In this document: positions 1-10,569 of the stretch, in pieces
Layout of the letters: each line of letters opens with the position of its first letter
Numbering within the stretch: the stretch's first letter is position 1
Source of the DNA: Celoporthe dispersa
Lineage: Eukaryota; Ascomycota; Sordariomycetes; Diaporthales; Cryphonectriaceae
Direction: 5' to 3'
Length of the DNA stretch: 64,000 nucleotides
Assembly (NCBI GenBank): GCA_016584495.1
Contig: WAID01000001.1
Coordinates: 930,001-994,000, forward strand
Program-made: the position numbers and the translations under genes
Notes under the pieces: model-generated
Told to the model about the DNA's origin: nothing
What the model saw: the letters and a program-made list of their open reading frames with translations, nothing else
The model's database searches: none

Positions 1-1215
1 GCAGGAAACACACAAGAGGAGGGACGGAGCGGGGGGCGTGGTCCTCGACAGGAATATGTATTTAAAGCAAAGCTACCTGGGCGTACATACCACAGCCACC
101 TACCTTTCGGCCTGCCTGAAGGAGACAGAGAGGGAGAGAGAGAGACCTGGAGCCATGTGCTCTCGGGAATCAATACTCGTGGTGCCGCAACCGTTTCAAT
201 TGGACCTGCGTCGTGTGCTATGTAAACGGGAGGGCCCTGATCGATGAGAGATCCCCACATTTCTTGTCGCACCCCTTGGGCCAAGCTTCAACATTCTGGC
301 GTGGTGGGCAGCCAATCAGCATCATCTGCTCAAGACATGTGTTCGAGCCATTTGCGAATCTGCCCTCGACGAGGCCTGATGGCACTCATGTGCTGCTGCG
401 CTGCAATCGCGGGTAATATAGGTAATATATGGTTTTTTTTCGAGTCACGATGTCGGAAACGACCACTCCTCCTGCATGCGAAGCGCGAAGCTACCAGGGC
501 GATCGCCAGTGCGGTCCAGCGAGGATCCATGCGTGCGCTCAGGGAGAGTTGAGCCAGATCGCCCTCCTGTGCCTCATTTTTCCTGGTCAGAGTTTCGTTC
601 TTCTTCTCTTGTGGTGACGAAGGAGGGCTGAATGATCATGTTCGGGGCCTGGCCTGTACATCTTCATCAGGTGGCACGCTGGCATGACAGTAAATGATGA
701 GGCAGAGAAGTGGTTTGTAGAGAGCGAGAGAGAGGAAGATGGATGCAATCCGACAGTGTTACCTAATCCATAGTACTGTGGCACCAAGGAGAGTAGGTGA
801 TGTTGTTCTGGCAAGCCACACCTGTCCAAGCCACAGAACCTCTTCACTGGTCGAGGGTGTGGCGGTGCCTCGCTCTTCACCCTGTCATGGCTCCCGCGTT
901 GGTCCCACCTCCGCGTCAGTCAGCTCCGGAGCCTCAACACGAACCGACCCTCCTTCTCACGCTCGCTTGTCCCATCTGTCGACCCATAGCTACTCATGAC
1001 CCACATCACCCGGCGTGGAGTCGCGATACCAATGACCTCTGGCGCTGTCCGCCGTCGTCGATAAGCCGGAACGACCTGTCCAGAGGCGCATCGCTTGCTA
1101 CCGCCCTTGCTCGCCTCCGAAACGCTCCCTCCATGGCCCCCTGGGACAAGACGCCCATGTTCCCTTGCCTCTGAAGAAGAAGAAGAAGAAGAAGCAGCAA
1201 AATAACCCAACAGAC
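1..1215. other. Upstream region without a recognised gene
   Basis: I see no conserved coding sequence here. The short open frames have no recognisable domain and overlap on both strands. The last few hundred bases probably include the promoter and 5' untranslated leader of the Ada3 gene. The leader ends in a run of AAG repeats just before its start codon. Confidence 0.5.
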
Positions 1216-3529
1216 ATGGCTCCCGCGCCGTCGAGCCAGAAAGGCACCGGCAAGAAAGGGGCCGGTGCCATCGCCCGCCAGCGCAGCCGGAACACCACGC
1301 CCAGCTCGATCCCGCCGTCGGCCTCTCTGCCCCCCATCGAGAACAAGTCGACAGAGTACCTCGACCTGTCCTACGAGTCCTTCCGCAACATCACGTACGA
1401 GGACGTGGTCGACCAGAATGGCTCCAACTCCCACATGCCAGAGTCAAGAAGCCTCGATGGCGTCATGACCCGCTTCCAGCGCCTCCAGGACACCCTCGAG
1501 AGGCGGAGCACCTTCTGCGACCGCGGCATGCGCCTGCTCGTCGGCGAGCTCAGGGCCAGGATGGACGAGGTCGCCGCCGAGAGGAGCCGGGAAGAGGAGC
1601 GCCAGCGCGTCGAGGATGAGGAACGCACCAGAAAGGCAAACAAGGCCAATAAGAAGAAAAGGAAGGCCGCCGACAGTCTGGCGCCTCAGGACGGCAACAC
1701 AGGTCAGTTACAAACGTTCCCTCTCGCGAAACTTGTACAAAGACATTCGTTGGGCGGGAGGAGGGGGGAGGGAGGGGAGAAAGAAGCTGTATCAGGGCGG
1801 GGCTGCAGCAGTCTTTTATATGTCCGCCGTCTCCCTTTGGTGTCTACTTTTTTTTTCCCCTTCTTTTTTTCCTTTTTTCTCTTTTCTTCCTCTCTGGGCT
1901 TCCTTGTTGCTGCTCTTCGGCCTGTCTGCTGCCTCGGCACTTTCATCCAAACTCTAGCTGCTCTATCAACCACTAATCACCACAGTCACTGCTACAGAAC
2001 GTTCCTCTCCGTTGCGCGATTCCAACAAACCCCGCAAGCTGTCGCGTGGCCACGACTCTGCATCATCCTCCCTCTCACCTGTCGCTCCTGCTACACCTGG
2101 TGCCATGGATGTCGACGAGAAGAACAAGGCCGCCAAGAAGGAAGACGACGAGGACGAGGACGAGTCCGACTCCAGCTCAGACGACGATGGCGCCCGTCCC
2201 CCTCCTCGAGTACCCCAAGCCAACACATTTGGCGACGACCCTTCCACATTTCCCGACCCCACCGTGTACGAGATTACGAAAGTCGACTGGGACGGTATGG
2301 CAGACGAGGATATCAAGGAAGCGACATCAGTGTCCACATATCCCAAGAGCGACCTGGCAGATCTAGTCGCAGGTGTTCCTCCAGACAAGGACTTCAGCAG
2401 CGCCAAACCATCCAACCAGATTGCCTTCAACACCTTCTCTACCTACGTTGAGCCATACTTTCGACCGTTCACCGAAGAAGACCTGGCTTTCCTCCGAGAG
2501 CGCGGCGACAGGGTCACCCCTTTATCCTGCCCAAGCGAGGCAAGAAGCACTACACAGATGTCTGGGCAGAAGAGGACGGCGCTATGGCCATCGACTCGGC
2601 ACCTGACAAGCTAGATCCCAACCATGCGCGTGGGGGCATCGAGCAGATGGCTGATGACATTGCCGAGACCGACAAGCTCTCTGTGGGCCCACTCCTGTCT
2701 CGCCTTCTCCAGGCCATGCGGCCTGAGTGTCGTGCTGACACAGGCGATGATGCCAAGCCACTCTCAAACGGCGTGAATGGTGACCTGAATGGGAGCCTTG
2801 ATCTGTCTATGAATGGCACCGACAGCTTCGACACAGCACCAGGCACGCACCTCAATGGACAGCCTGCCGAGCGTGAGCTTTCGCCTGCCTCCCACATGCC
2901 TGAGTCCAACTCAGAGACCTGGAAGAAGGCCACTCATCCAAAACTGGACTACAACCAGGTTGAAGAGCGCATTAAGCAGGAGCTCCGCCACATTGGCTTC
3001 CTCCCAGATCCAGACCCAGACCAGCCACAGCCAGAAGAGGCCCGAGCTGACTATGATGGTGCCTATGATGATGAGGTTGCTGCCAGGCTGCGACTGCTGC
3101 AGGACCGCCTGCGTGAGCAGATGCTCATCAATGGTGCGCGCAAGGCCAAGCTGTCAGAGCTGGTCCGAGAGCGCATGGCCTTCCAGGAGTACCAGACCAT
3201 CCTGGAGGACCTCGACGGCCAGGTGCAGGCTGCATATCTGAAGAGGACCCGCACCATGGGCAAGTCTAAGAAGAAGGCCCGGCCTGGTGCTGCAGGGGCA
3301 GCTGCAGCTGCAGCGGGCATTGCAAGACCTGGTATTGGCGACCTCACCAAGACTCTGATGGAGAGACGACACCGGTGGATAGAGAGCATCGGCACAGTCT
3401 TTGACGGAGAGAACCTTGGCAAGGTCCCCAGGGCTAGCGAGCCTGATAGCTCCATCTTCAAGGGGGCCTGAGATGACTGAGCTCATCAAGTATGAGACTC
3501 AGCACTGGGATGATGAGGAGGATGAATGA
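1216..3529 (+). CDS. ngg1: SAGA/ADA histone acetyltransferase adaptor subunit Ada3/Ngg1 (two apparent frameshifts)
   Basis: Ada3/Ngg1 joins Gcn5 and Ada2 in the nuclear SAGA and ADA complexes and stimulates nucleosome acetylation. The recognised parts are an N-terminal segment with a basic, Lys-rich stretch, an acidic Asp/Glu/Ser-rich linker, the conserved block around [15 protein letters not shown], and a C-terminal helical region with [14 protein letters not shown] and [11 protein letters not shown]. Exon 1 is 1216-1702 (donor GTCAGT). The intron runs to 1997, or to 1985, which would add four codons; both keep phase. Two single-base breaks interrupt the reading. Near 2517-2523 (CCCCTTT) one base is missing, and at 3462-3466 (GGGGG) one is extra. 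Past the second break the frame continues into a family-like tail ([15 protein letters not shown]) and stops at 3527-3529. About 672 residues, normal for the family. Both breaks lie in mononucleotide runs, so I read this as an intact gene with sequence errors. Family assignment is firm; intron and start are inferred. Confidence 0.88.
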
Positions 3530-4519
3530 GCGAGCACCCCGCGGCTCCCATTAATGGGTATCCATGGCCCCACAGCTGGTCATTGGCATCCACCCTTATT
3601 GCAGTGATGCATTCTCCACAGAAAGGTACTACCACCACCATATCTCACTCCATGGACAGGACTGGCGTTGTTTGGAGGGGGACGTGGGATTTCAGAGCTA
3701 TGAATGGATGACAACGGAATGGCGTTATGAGGTTACCTCTGTTATCTATACCAGGCAGGCTGTATCAAATTGAACCTCTACTGAAAGCATCGTGATGTAC
3801 TGCCCTCCGTTCTCACCTGCATAAAGTGGACCACTGACCACCACATTGACCATGTTCATACTGACTTATAAATGCAAAGTCTCCCTTTTACTAATTCCTA
3901 ATAGGAATTCACATTCAGATCTTGGCAGAAGGTAGTCTTGACTACAAAGCATATGGTATTTCAGAATTGTTCATAGATGACTAATTTGATATACATACTT
4001 TCGCGTCTATGGTCTGAGTGAAATCACCTCCTGAGCCAATATGAAGGAAGGGATGGTGAACTCTGGTTATGTTACCACTTGTTCATCAATCATGATTGCA
4101 TAATAAGGTTTGGTAGGGTTAATAGGCAATTAGCATCTCTCTCTCTCTTGTGCCTTTCTTTCTGTGTATGTACCAATATTCATGCAAGCAACAATGCCTT
4201 TGTGGCATATCCTTCACACAATGCCACCTTGTGAAGAAAAAAGAAAAAAGTACCAGCATCCTTCCTGTTGTTGGCCTTCTTCACCTTGCTACAAACCCAT
4301 TGTGAATGTTCACCGAAGACCCTTTGTTGACTAAAAACAAGACAACAGGTATGTATCTTGACAGCGATTCCCTGGGGACGAGCTGGTGTAGGATATATGG
4401 CCGCAGGATGCACCACATGGCTTGATGGCTTTCTTTTCCCTCTCTGTTATCACCACGGGAGCAAGACATTCACACCAATACAAGTCTCGACTAAAAACAT
4501 ACACCACAATCTTTCAACC
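3530..4519. other. Intergenic region, ada3 3' end to GH64 promoter
   Basis: AT-richer than its neighbours, with no convincing gene. It should hold the ada3 3' untranslated region and the promoter of the secreted glucanase. A CT-rich tract lies near 4136-4150. I see nothing else. Confidence 0.5.
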
Positions 4520-5968
4520 ATGCTATCCAGTATGGTGCACCTGCTCACGCCCCTTCTTGGGCTCCTCCTCTTCTCCTCCTCCGTCCCTCCTGCCCACTGT
4601 CTTCCTGTCGGAGGCAGCCTGGTCTCGGCCCCAGGTAAGTTACAGCCAGCTGATCTTTCTGTAACCACTCATCCCACCAACACCGTCAACATCTTCCGCC
4701 TTAGGGCTGAGGCGAGTGCCTCCAGCTCCTCTGCCAACCCTAGTGTAGCCATTACCATCCACAACACCGTCTCTTCCGGCAAGAATTTATACATCTACAT
4801 CACCGGCGACGTGGACACGTCGGGCTCGCAGTCCATGCTGCAGACCAACGGCAAGTGGCTGACCCTCAACGCCGGAGGCTCGCCCACGCCCGTCAACGTC
4901 ACGGGCGAGGTCGGTTTCCTGGCCGAGCACGGGCAGCCCACCACGCTCACCCTGCCCAGCTATGTCAGCTCCGCGCGCATGTACGCCTTCGAGGGCGCGC
5001 AGATGGGGTGGCAGATGGTCGGCGCGGCGAGCGGCATCACCACCGTCGTGCAGCCTGTGGTCACCGACCCGGGCACGCTGGCCTATGACACGCGCTGGGG
5101 CTTCATCGAGCTCACGAGCGGGGCCGACGAGTTCTTTGTGAACCTGTCGTTCGTGGACTTTGTCTCCATGGCTTTCGGCATCGCTGTCACTGATGCGAGC
5201 GGTGCAGACCACACCGTCCCAGGCCTCATGAAGACGCTCCCCGCCGGCCCGGGCGGATCCTCCTCCTCCTCCTCAGCAGCCACCCCGGCCGAGAACATCT
5301 GCGCCGACCTTGAGGAGCAGGCCAGGAAGGACGGCAACAAGTGGGGCGAGCTGTGCATCTACGACGACAAGGACGACAAGAACAACAGCAATGCCACCCT
5401 CCTCCGCGTCCTCGCCCCCCAGGACGGCGCCGAGCAGCACATCGGCTTCGCCAGCGACGACTACTACGAGCCCTACATCACCAGGGTCTGGCAGCGCTAC
5501 GCCACGCGGCCGCTGTACGTCGACACCCAGCAGGCCGGCCTCGGGACCATCAACGACACCATCGTCTCGTGCCAGGTCGACACCGCCACGGACCACGCCC
5601 TGGTCTGCACGGGCACGGCGGTGCGCATGCCGAGGCCCACGACCGCGGACATCTGGGGCTGCAACAGCGGCGCCTTCGCCATCAACGCCACCGCCGACGA
5701 CGCCTTCAAGGCCATCGTGCCGCGGGTGTGTGCCGCCTTTACGCGCTCGACCCTGTTGGTGGAGGGCGGGCATGTGCAGCCCGGCCCGGCGGCGAGCCTG
5801 TTCTACCGGGCGGACATCACCAACCACTATGCGCGGGTTGTCCACGCCCACGAGACGGTCGGAGGGTACGCTTTTGCGTATGACGATGTTGTGGTCGGGT
5901 CGCAGGACCCGGAGGGGGCTGTTCAGGTGAGTAGTGCAAAGACGTTGGGGGTCTACATTGGCGGCTGA
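4520..5968 (+). CDS. Secreted glycoside hydrolase family 64 (beta-1,3-glucanase, thaumatin-like fold)
   Basis: Predicted extracellular enzyme cleaving beta-1,3-glucan, relevant to wall remodelling or attack on other fungi. ATG 4520 opens a clear signal peptide: a hydrophobic core LLGLLLFSSS, with cleavage likely just after PPAHC. An open frame of 482 codons follows. Family landmarks, in order, are NLYIYITGD, a strand block ending LTLPSYVSSARMYAF, WGFIELTSG, the INTQA-equivalent VDTQQAG, the conserved ADIWGCNSGAFAI, VPRVCAAFTRSTLL and the C-terminal YAFAYDDV, ending VYIGG like other members. A GTAAGT at 4635 looks like a donor. The nearest suitable acceptor would give a 70-base intron and break the frame, so I keep a single exon. 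A Ser-rich and an Asp/Lys/Asn-rich insert (residues about 248-255 and 285-295) look like surface loops. An AATAAA lies 160 bases downstream. No frameshift. Family call strong; substrate inferred from family. Confidence 0.85.
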   Translation: MLSSMVHLLTPLLGLLLFSSSVPPAHCLPVGGSLVSAPGKLQPADLSVTTHPTNTVNIFRLRAEASASSSSANPSVAITIHNTVSSGKNLYIYITGDVDTSGSQSMLQTNGKWLTLNAGGSPTPVNVTGEVGFLAEHGQPTTLTLPSYVSSARMYAFEGAQMGWQMVGAASGITTVVQPVVTDPGTLAYDTRWGFIELTSGADEFFVNLSFVDFVSMAFGIAVTDASGADHTVPGLMKTLPAGPGGSSSSSSAATPAENICADLEEQARKDGNKWGELCIYDDKDDKNNSNATLLRVLAPQDGAEQHIGFASDDYYEPYITRVWQRYATRPLYVDTQQAGLGTINDTIVSCQVDTATDHALVCTGTAVRMPRPTTADIWGCNSGAFAINATADDAFKAIVPRVCAAFTRSTLLVEGGHVQPGPAASLFYRADITNHYARVVHAHETVGGYAFAYDDVVVGSQDPEGAVQVSSAKTLGVYIGG

Positions 5969-6127
5969 GAGAAGGGCTGATGAGCTTGTGTATGTTTGTG
6001 GCATCAGCACCAGCGGACGGGCCGAGCCTGGTGCAGGCCCTTTTGGTTGGTGAGATGGCTGGTTTTTTCCCCCTCTCTCAAGTCCTCGCTCTTGTTTCTT
6101 GTAAACGTAATACACTGATTTGACCAT

Positions 6128-6133
6128 AATAAA
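6128..6133 (+). terminator. Candidate polyadenylation signal of the GH64 gene
   Basis: Canonical AATAAA about 160 bases after the GH64 stop codon, in an AT-rich stretch. Fungal poly(A) signals are loose, so the call rests on position and exact match only. Confidence 0.4.
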
Positions 6134-6596
6134 GACGATATAAACCTGATGCACTGTGATTTTTACCTTCTGGCTGAAATTTTCAACCAGGTTTCAAATG
6201 TGATATGTAGGACTGGCTCGACTGGACTGGCGAGCCCTCGAGGGAAGCACTCCGCTGTACAGCTAGACGCAGGCATCAGAGGAGGGAGACAGCCAGAAAG
6301 CCACGCTTCCCCATCTATACCAGATACCCTGTGTAGGTGTCACCTGCCCGGAGTCGACGGACAATATTACGCCCCCGCTCCCTCTTCCATACTTGCGCAA
6401 GAACTTTGAGATGTTGTGTATATGCTATTTCCTCCATCGTCCTTTCTTCTCTTCCTTTCTTTGTTCTTCTTCTTGGTCTCGAACCGTATCATAGCTAAGT
6501 TTCTACACTGTCCCCAGAGAGGCTGCCGCTGCTGCATCACTTCCTGACGTGGCAGCTAGTGGGAGTGGATAATGGGCCCGGGCGGCTCTCTCCCTC

Positions 6597-6622
6597 CTCT
6601 CTCTCTCTCTCTCTCTCTCTCT
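6597..6622. repeat. (CT)13 microsatellite
   Basis: Uninterrupted dinucleotide tract of 26 bases in the intergenic region after the GH64 gene. Confidence 0.95.
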
Positions 6623-7183
6623 GACGTTGACTTCACGGCCAGTCCGCCCTGGGATGCCAGGCGTAGGCAACCCAGAGAACGACGTGGCTTCGAGAGCCCA
6701 GCTGCGTTCAAGGTCTTTCCGGCTATGACGACCTGTGGCGCATACTTTCTCGGCTGAGACCTCGGGACAATGGGCTGGCACCAACCACCACCACCACCTC
6801 CTCCTTCTCTTCATCCACGGTGGTGACGTGGAAAGCTTAATCCTTTCCGAACCTTGTCAGAACCACGCACACTGCCGTTCTTACCGGGACACGATAAGCC
6901 TCCCGAGGTTCAAGGTATTGTGCAAGATGTAGACCAAATGATACGTCGCCTGCATCCTGGAGAAGAGCAAGACGACTGGACGTCCTAGAGAAAGATGGAG
7001 AGAGAGAGAGAGAGATAGAGGCCCCACGTGGTCGGGCGTGAGCCGCAGATCTCTCGATTTCTGTTTTTCTTCTTGTGCATTTTGCGGTTGGGTCCCTGTC
7101 CTCCATGTTTAGTGATCAACGATGGTAGTGACGGGGGTTAGTAGGTAGACAGATAGAAATCCCTCCCACAAAAAGAGAAAAGT

Positions 7184-7199
7184 AAAAAAAAAAAAAAAA
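7184..7199. repeat. Poly(A) tract, 16 bases
   Basis: Uninterrupted A run in intergenic DNA. No retroposed gene body is visible next to it. Confidence 0.95.
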
Positions 7200-8532
7200 G
7201 AGCAAAGCAAGTCTAGATCCCCCCTCCCCTTCCCTCGGATCGCCGCGGCTAGCACGGCAAGAGGAGCGAGGCGCATTTACCGCGAGTCGCTGTCCATGTG
7301 TGTGACTGACTGGCTGACTAGGGAAAAAGGAACTGGCGGTGGGGTTGGGTTTAGTGAACATTAACAAGGAAAAAGAAAGTAAAAAAGACCCGGTGGTGGT
7401 GGTGATTTGTTGTTGGCGAGGCCCTGGTGCCGTGTTCCGTGCCGAGTCGCGCGCGGCTCTGTGCCGATAAACCGGGAGACTGTGGGCATTGACCCGGTGG
7501 ATGTCATGCTGCATGGCCGACCTGAGGTTTATTTTTTCTGTCTTTCTTCTCCTTCTCCTGCCTGTTTCTGTTGTGGAGAAAAGAGAAGAGATGAAGTCGA
7601 TCCTCCTGCTGTAGGTTGTCTAACAGTGCATATCCCAAGAAGGAGGGGAAAGGGGGGGGGCTGCAGGGGGACAAGCCGACGTTGCATGGAAAGTTACAGT
7701 ACCTTGGGTTACGTTCATGCTGGCCAGATCGATGAGACGATTCTCTTCCCGCGCGCACTTCACCAGGGCAACGGCTATAGGAAGAAGAGCAAGAAGAGAG
7801 ACGAAGCAGCGGGGAGGAAAGCCACGCCCAAGGTGTAGATCACACGCGAGACAAGTCCGAGGGCGCCAAGTCTGAAACGCAGAAGCCAACACCTGTCACT
7901 GTTGCTTGGCATGGGTCCTCCCGCCTGCATGGATCCGTCCTCTTCTTGATACCTCTCTCTTGTTTTGCTTTCCCTTTGTTGTCTTTTTGTCATATTTATC
8001 CGTGCTCCCTCCTCCTGCTCCTGGTGTAGAGGGAGGGACCCGCTTGTGTGAGGACTTGTACGAGAAATCGGACAAGATTTTCAGTCCCTCCCCGGTCCCC
8101 GCGGCCCAATGTGGGAAGCTATTGTAGAGAACGCTTCTGTTGACAATCCGTTATAGCAGCACTCTGGCCAAGCCTTTTTTTTTCTTTAAGTCCGTCGGTC
8201 TTAAATACTATGCAAGTACACGGAAACACCAACGAGCCAAGACAGATCCGCCGGGCTTGGCGATGGTCCCGACCGGTTGGTATCGAACCTGTTCTTGCCA
8301 TACTGTCTGTTGGTTCTCCACCTCTCAGGCCATATGTATATATCTTCTTTGGTTCTTTTTTGTTTGGTACTGTACCCGTGAGCAGTGATGACAAGAACTC
8401 CAGCTCGCTGTTCTGACCGAGGTTAAGCATGTTGCCATTGCGTTGCGGTGTAACGCTCAGAAGAACAAGACGAGGTCATCTGTTCTCCGAGTGGCTACAG
8501 AGAAGGTCGGTCGGTCTCTCGTCTCTCTTTCT

Positions 8533-8554
8533 CACACACACACACACACACACA
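8533..8554. repeat. (CA)11 microsatellite
   Basis: Uninterrupted CA tract of 22 bases in intergenic DNA. Confidence 0.95.
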
Positions 8555-9454
8555 TCATCCTTTCGCCCGCCCACCCCCTGTAGACCGGCTGGCGTGGGTT
8601 CTGAGATCCGACTCGCTGCCAGCGTAACCGGTATTTCCCGCTTGTAGTTGCTTCTTTCTTTTCTTTTCTTGTCCTTTTTTTCTTCCTTTTTTTCTTCTTC
8701 TTTTTTGGCGCGCAAGGAGATTAAGCAAGGTAAGCCGGGGCTGACCTGCTACCATAGTATGATCTGGGAGGGCGGGGGCGTGAATATGCATAAACCGGTC
8801 TGACCTCCTCCTCGTCTACCTGCTGTGTGGACAAACGGTGGTCCTCAGGGTCTAGACCGACGCCTCTGCTTCTCGCCTAGCGGCACGGTGACGACGGAAC
8901 CGGTGACCGACCAACGAAATGCTGGATGGGTATCGGTGGTTCAGAGGGCTGCTTTTTGGGATTTATGAAGCCGTCGCAGATTGTTACCACAGCAGTCGTT
9001 AGTGCGCGTGACGGCTCTGCGCAGTATAGCGCGGGTGAAGAAGGCCTGCTTTCACATGAGCTCTGCGTATGGGGCCCCATCGAGGTGTGGTGATGTGTCG
9101 TGCCGGTGGGACCCAACACCCCGAGGTGGGGCCTCGACAGCGTCAACGGCCCTCACAAGGTTGTGACGCAGCAACGTGAAGGGGTGGGAAAAACAACCTC
9201 CCTACTGGAAGCCCGACTCGCAGGGTACCTGGCTGGCTGCGTATCGTACTGTACAGTACAAGACTGGGGGAGGGGGGGTTCGGCTTTGGGTGTGGGTGGT
9301 GCAGGCGTGAGGGGTCCAAGACATCACGATGCCTGAGATCTCGGGTCTGGTGGTGCCGATTGGACGAACCCTTGCATTTTAAGTTGTGGCGTGTGTGTGT
9401 GTGTTATTGATTGTGCTGCGTTGTGCTGTACTATTATGCCGTGTGCGTGCATGC

Positions 9455-9483
9455 GTGTGTGTGTGTGTGTGTATGTGTGTGTG
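9455..9483. repeat. (GT)n microsatellite with one interruption
   Basis: GT tract interrupted once by AT. A shorter GT run lies about 65 bases upstream, within a generally TG-rich stretch from 9385. Confidence 0.9.
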
Positions 9484-10569
9484 CTGTAGCGTAGCGGAGC
9501 GTACTGTGCTGAATGTGCCCTGCCCTGCCCTGCCTGTTCAGTTTCGCTGACGGAAAAGACGGGAAGGTTATTTGCTGGTGTAACCCACGCAGAGGAGCCT
9601 GTTGTGGTTAGGCCCTGGCACGCTGCAGCCTACCGCGGTGCTATGGGGCCATGGGTTATGGCAGGGTGCATGGGTGGTGGGGTGGGTTGCAGGCTATCGA
9701 GTCCTCCCTTTTCCCTGCTGGGCCGTCCTTGCAAGCGCTCCCTCCCTCCCTTCCTCTTTGGTTCAGGCTGCTAGCTGCTACTGCGGTACCTCTGTCAGGG
9801 CCTTTCAGGGGCCCCACCCACACGTGTGCCCCGTCCAAGTCCCTCCCCTCTAGGCCTCGCTCCCAGTTCTCCCCCCCCAAGGAACCTTCCTCATAAAGTC
9901 TTGGCAGGCGGCAGCCCTGGACGCCGGAACAATTGCTCTGTCTCCCCTCGTCTCATCCTTCAATCTTCCTCGACCTGCAGGTAAGCCTCAGCACAGGTTA
10001 CCCGCCCAGGCCTGTTCTCTCTGTCTCGTGTCCAAAGCAAAAAGAAGAGAGGAGGAGAAAGAAGAAGAAGAAAAAAAAAAGGGAAAAAAATAACATCAAT
10101 CGAGGGAAGCCGAGGACCACCAACATCGACAACCCGCCATCCCCCTCCCCCCCTTCGATTTCTCATCTCCCACCCAACCCACCCTTTTGGCTACAAGCAG
10201 AATTATTTCGTCATACCGGATCAAGCCAGAGCGTCAATTTCGTCTTACACACATACATACGTATATACATACGTACGCCCACACAATACATACACCTGCC
10301 GCTGATCCGGACCACCTGGAACCTCCTTCAGACTTCATTCATTCGACCTTCCCTCTTGTCGTTACTCATCTCCTCTTTTCTCTCTTTCTCTCTCTCTCGG
10401 TCTACTCTCTTTGCACCCCCCCTTCTCTTTTGCCCCCTTTCAGGCGTGCTCATCACCATCACCGTCATCCCTCACCACCACCACTCAACCACCATCGCGA
10501 TTCCTCAGAGTCTAGATGCAGTCGCGCCTCGAGCCTTGGGTTCTAGAACCCGCACAATGATCGTCTACA

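Larger units (their letters stand above)
5969..10569. other. 4.6-kb intergenic region rich in microsatellites
   Basis: No open frame here has a recognisable domain or plausible composition, and the short frames on both strands are typical of GC-rich noncoding DNA. It contains the GH64 3' untranslated region, tracts of (CT)n, (GA)n, A, (CA)n and (GT)n, a 14-base palindrome at 9246-9259, and from about 9900 a strongly pyrimidine-rich stretch. That last part is probably the leader of the RING-finger gene and may hide an unrecognised 5' exon. Confidence 0.5.

Noticed and set aside
4635..4704. Possible intron at GTAAGT in the GH64 gene
   Set aside because: The 70-base segment would break the frame between the signal peptide and the mature domain, which are already in the same frame.
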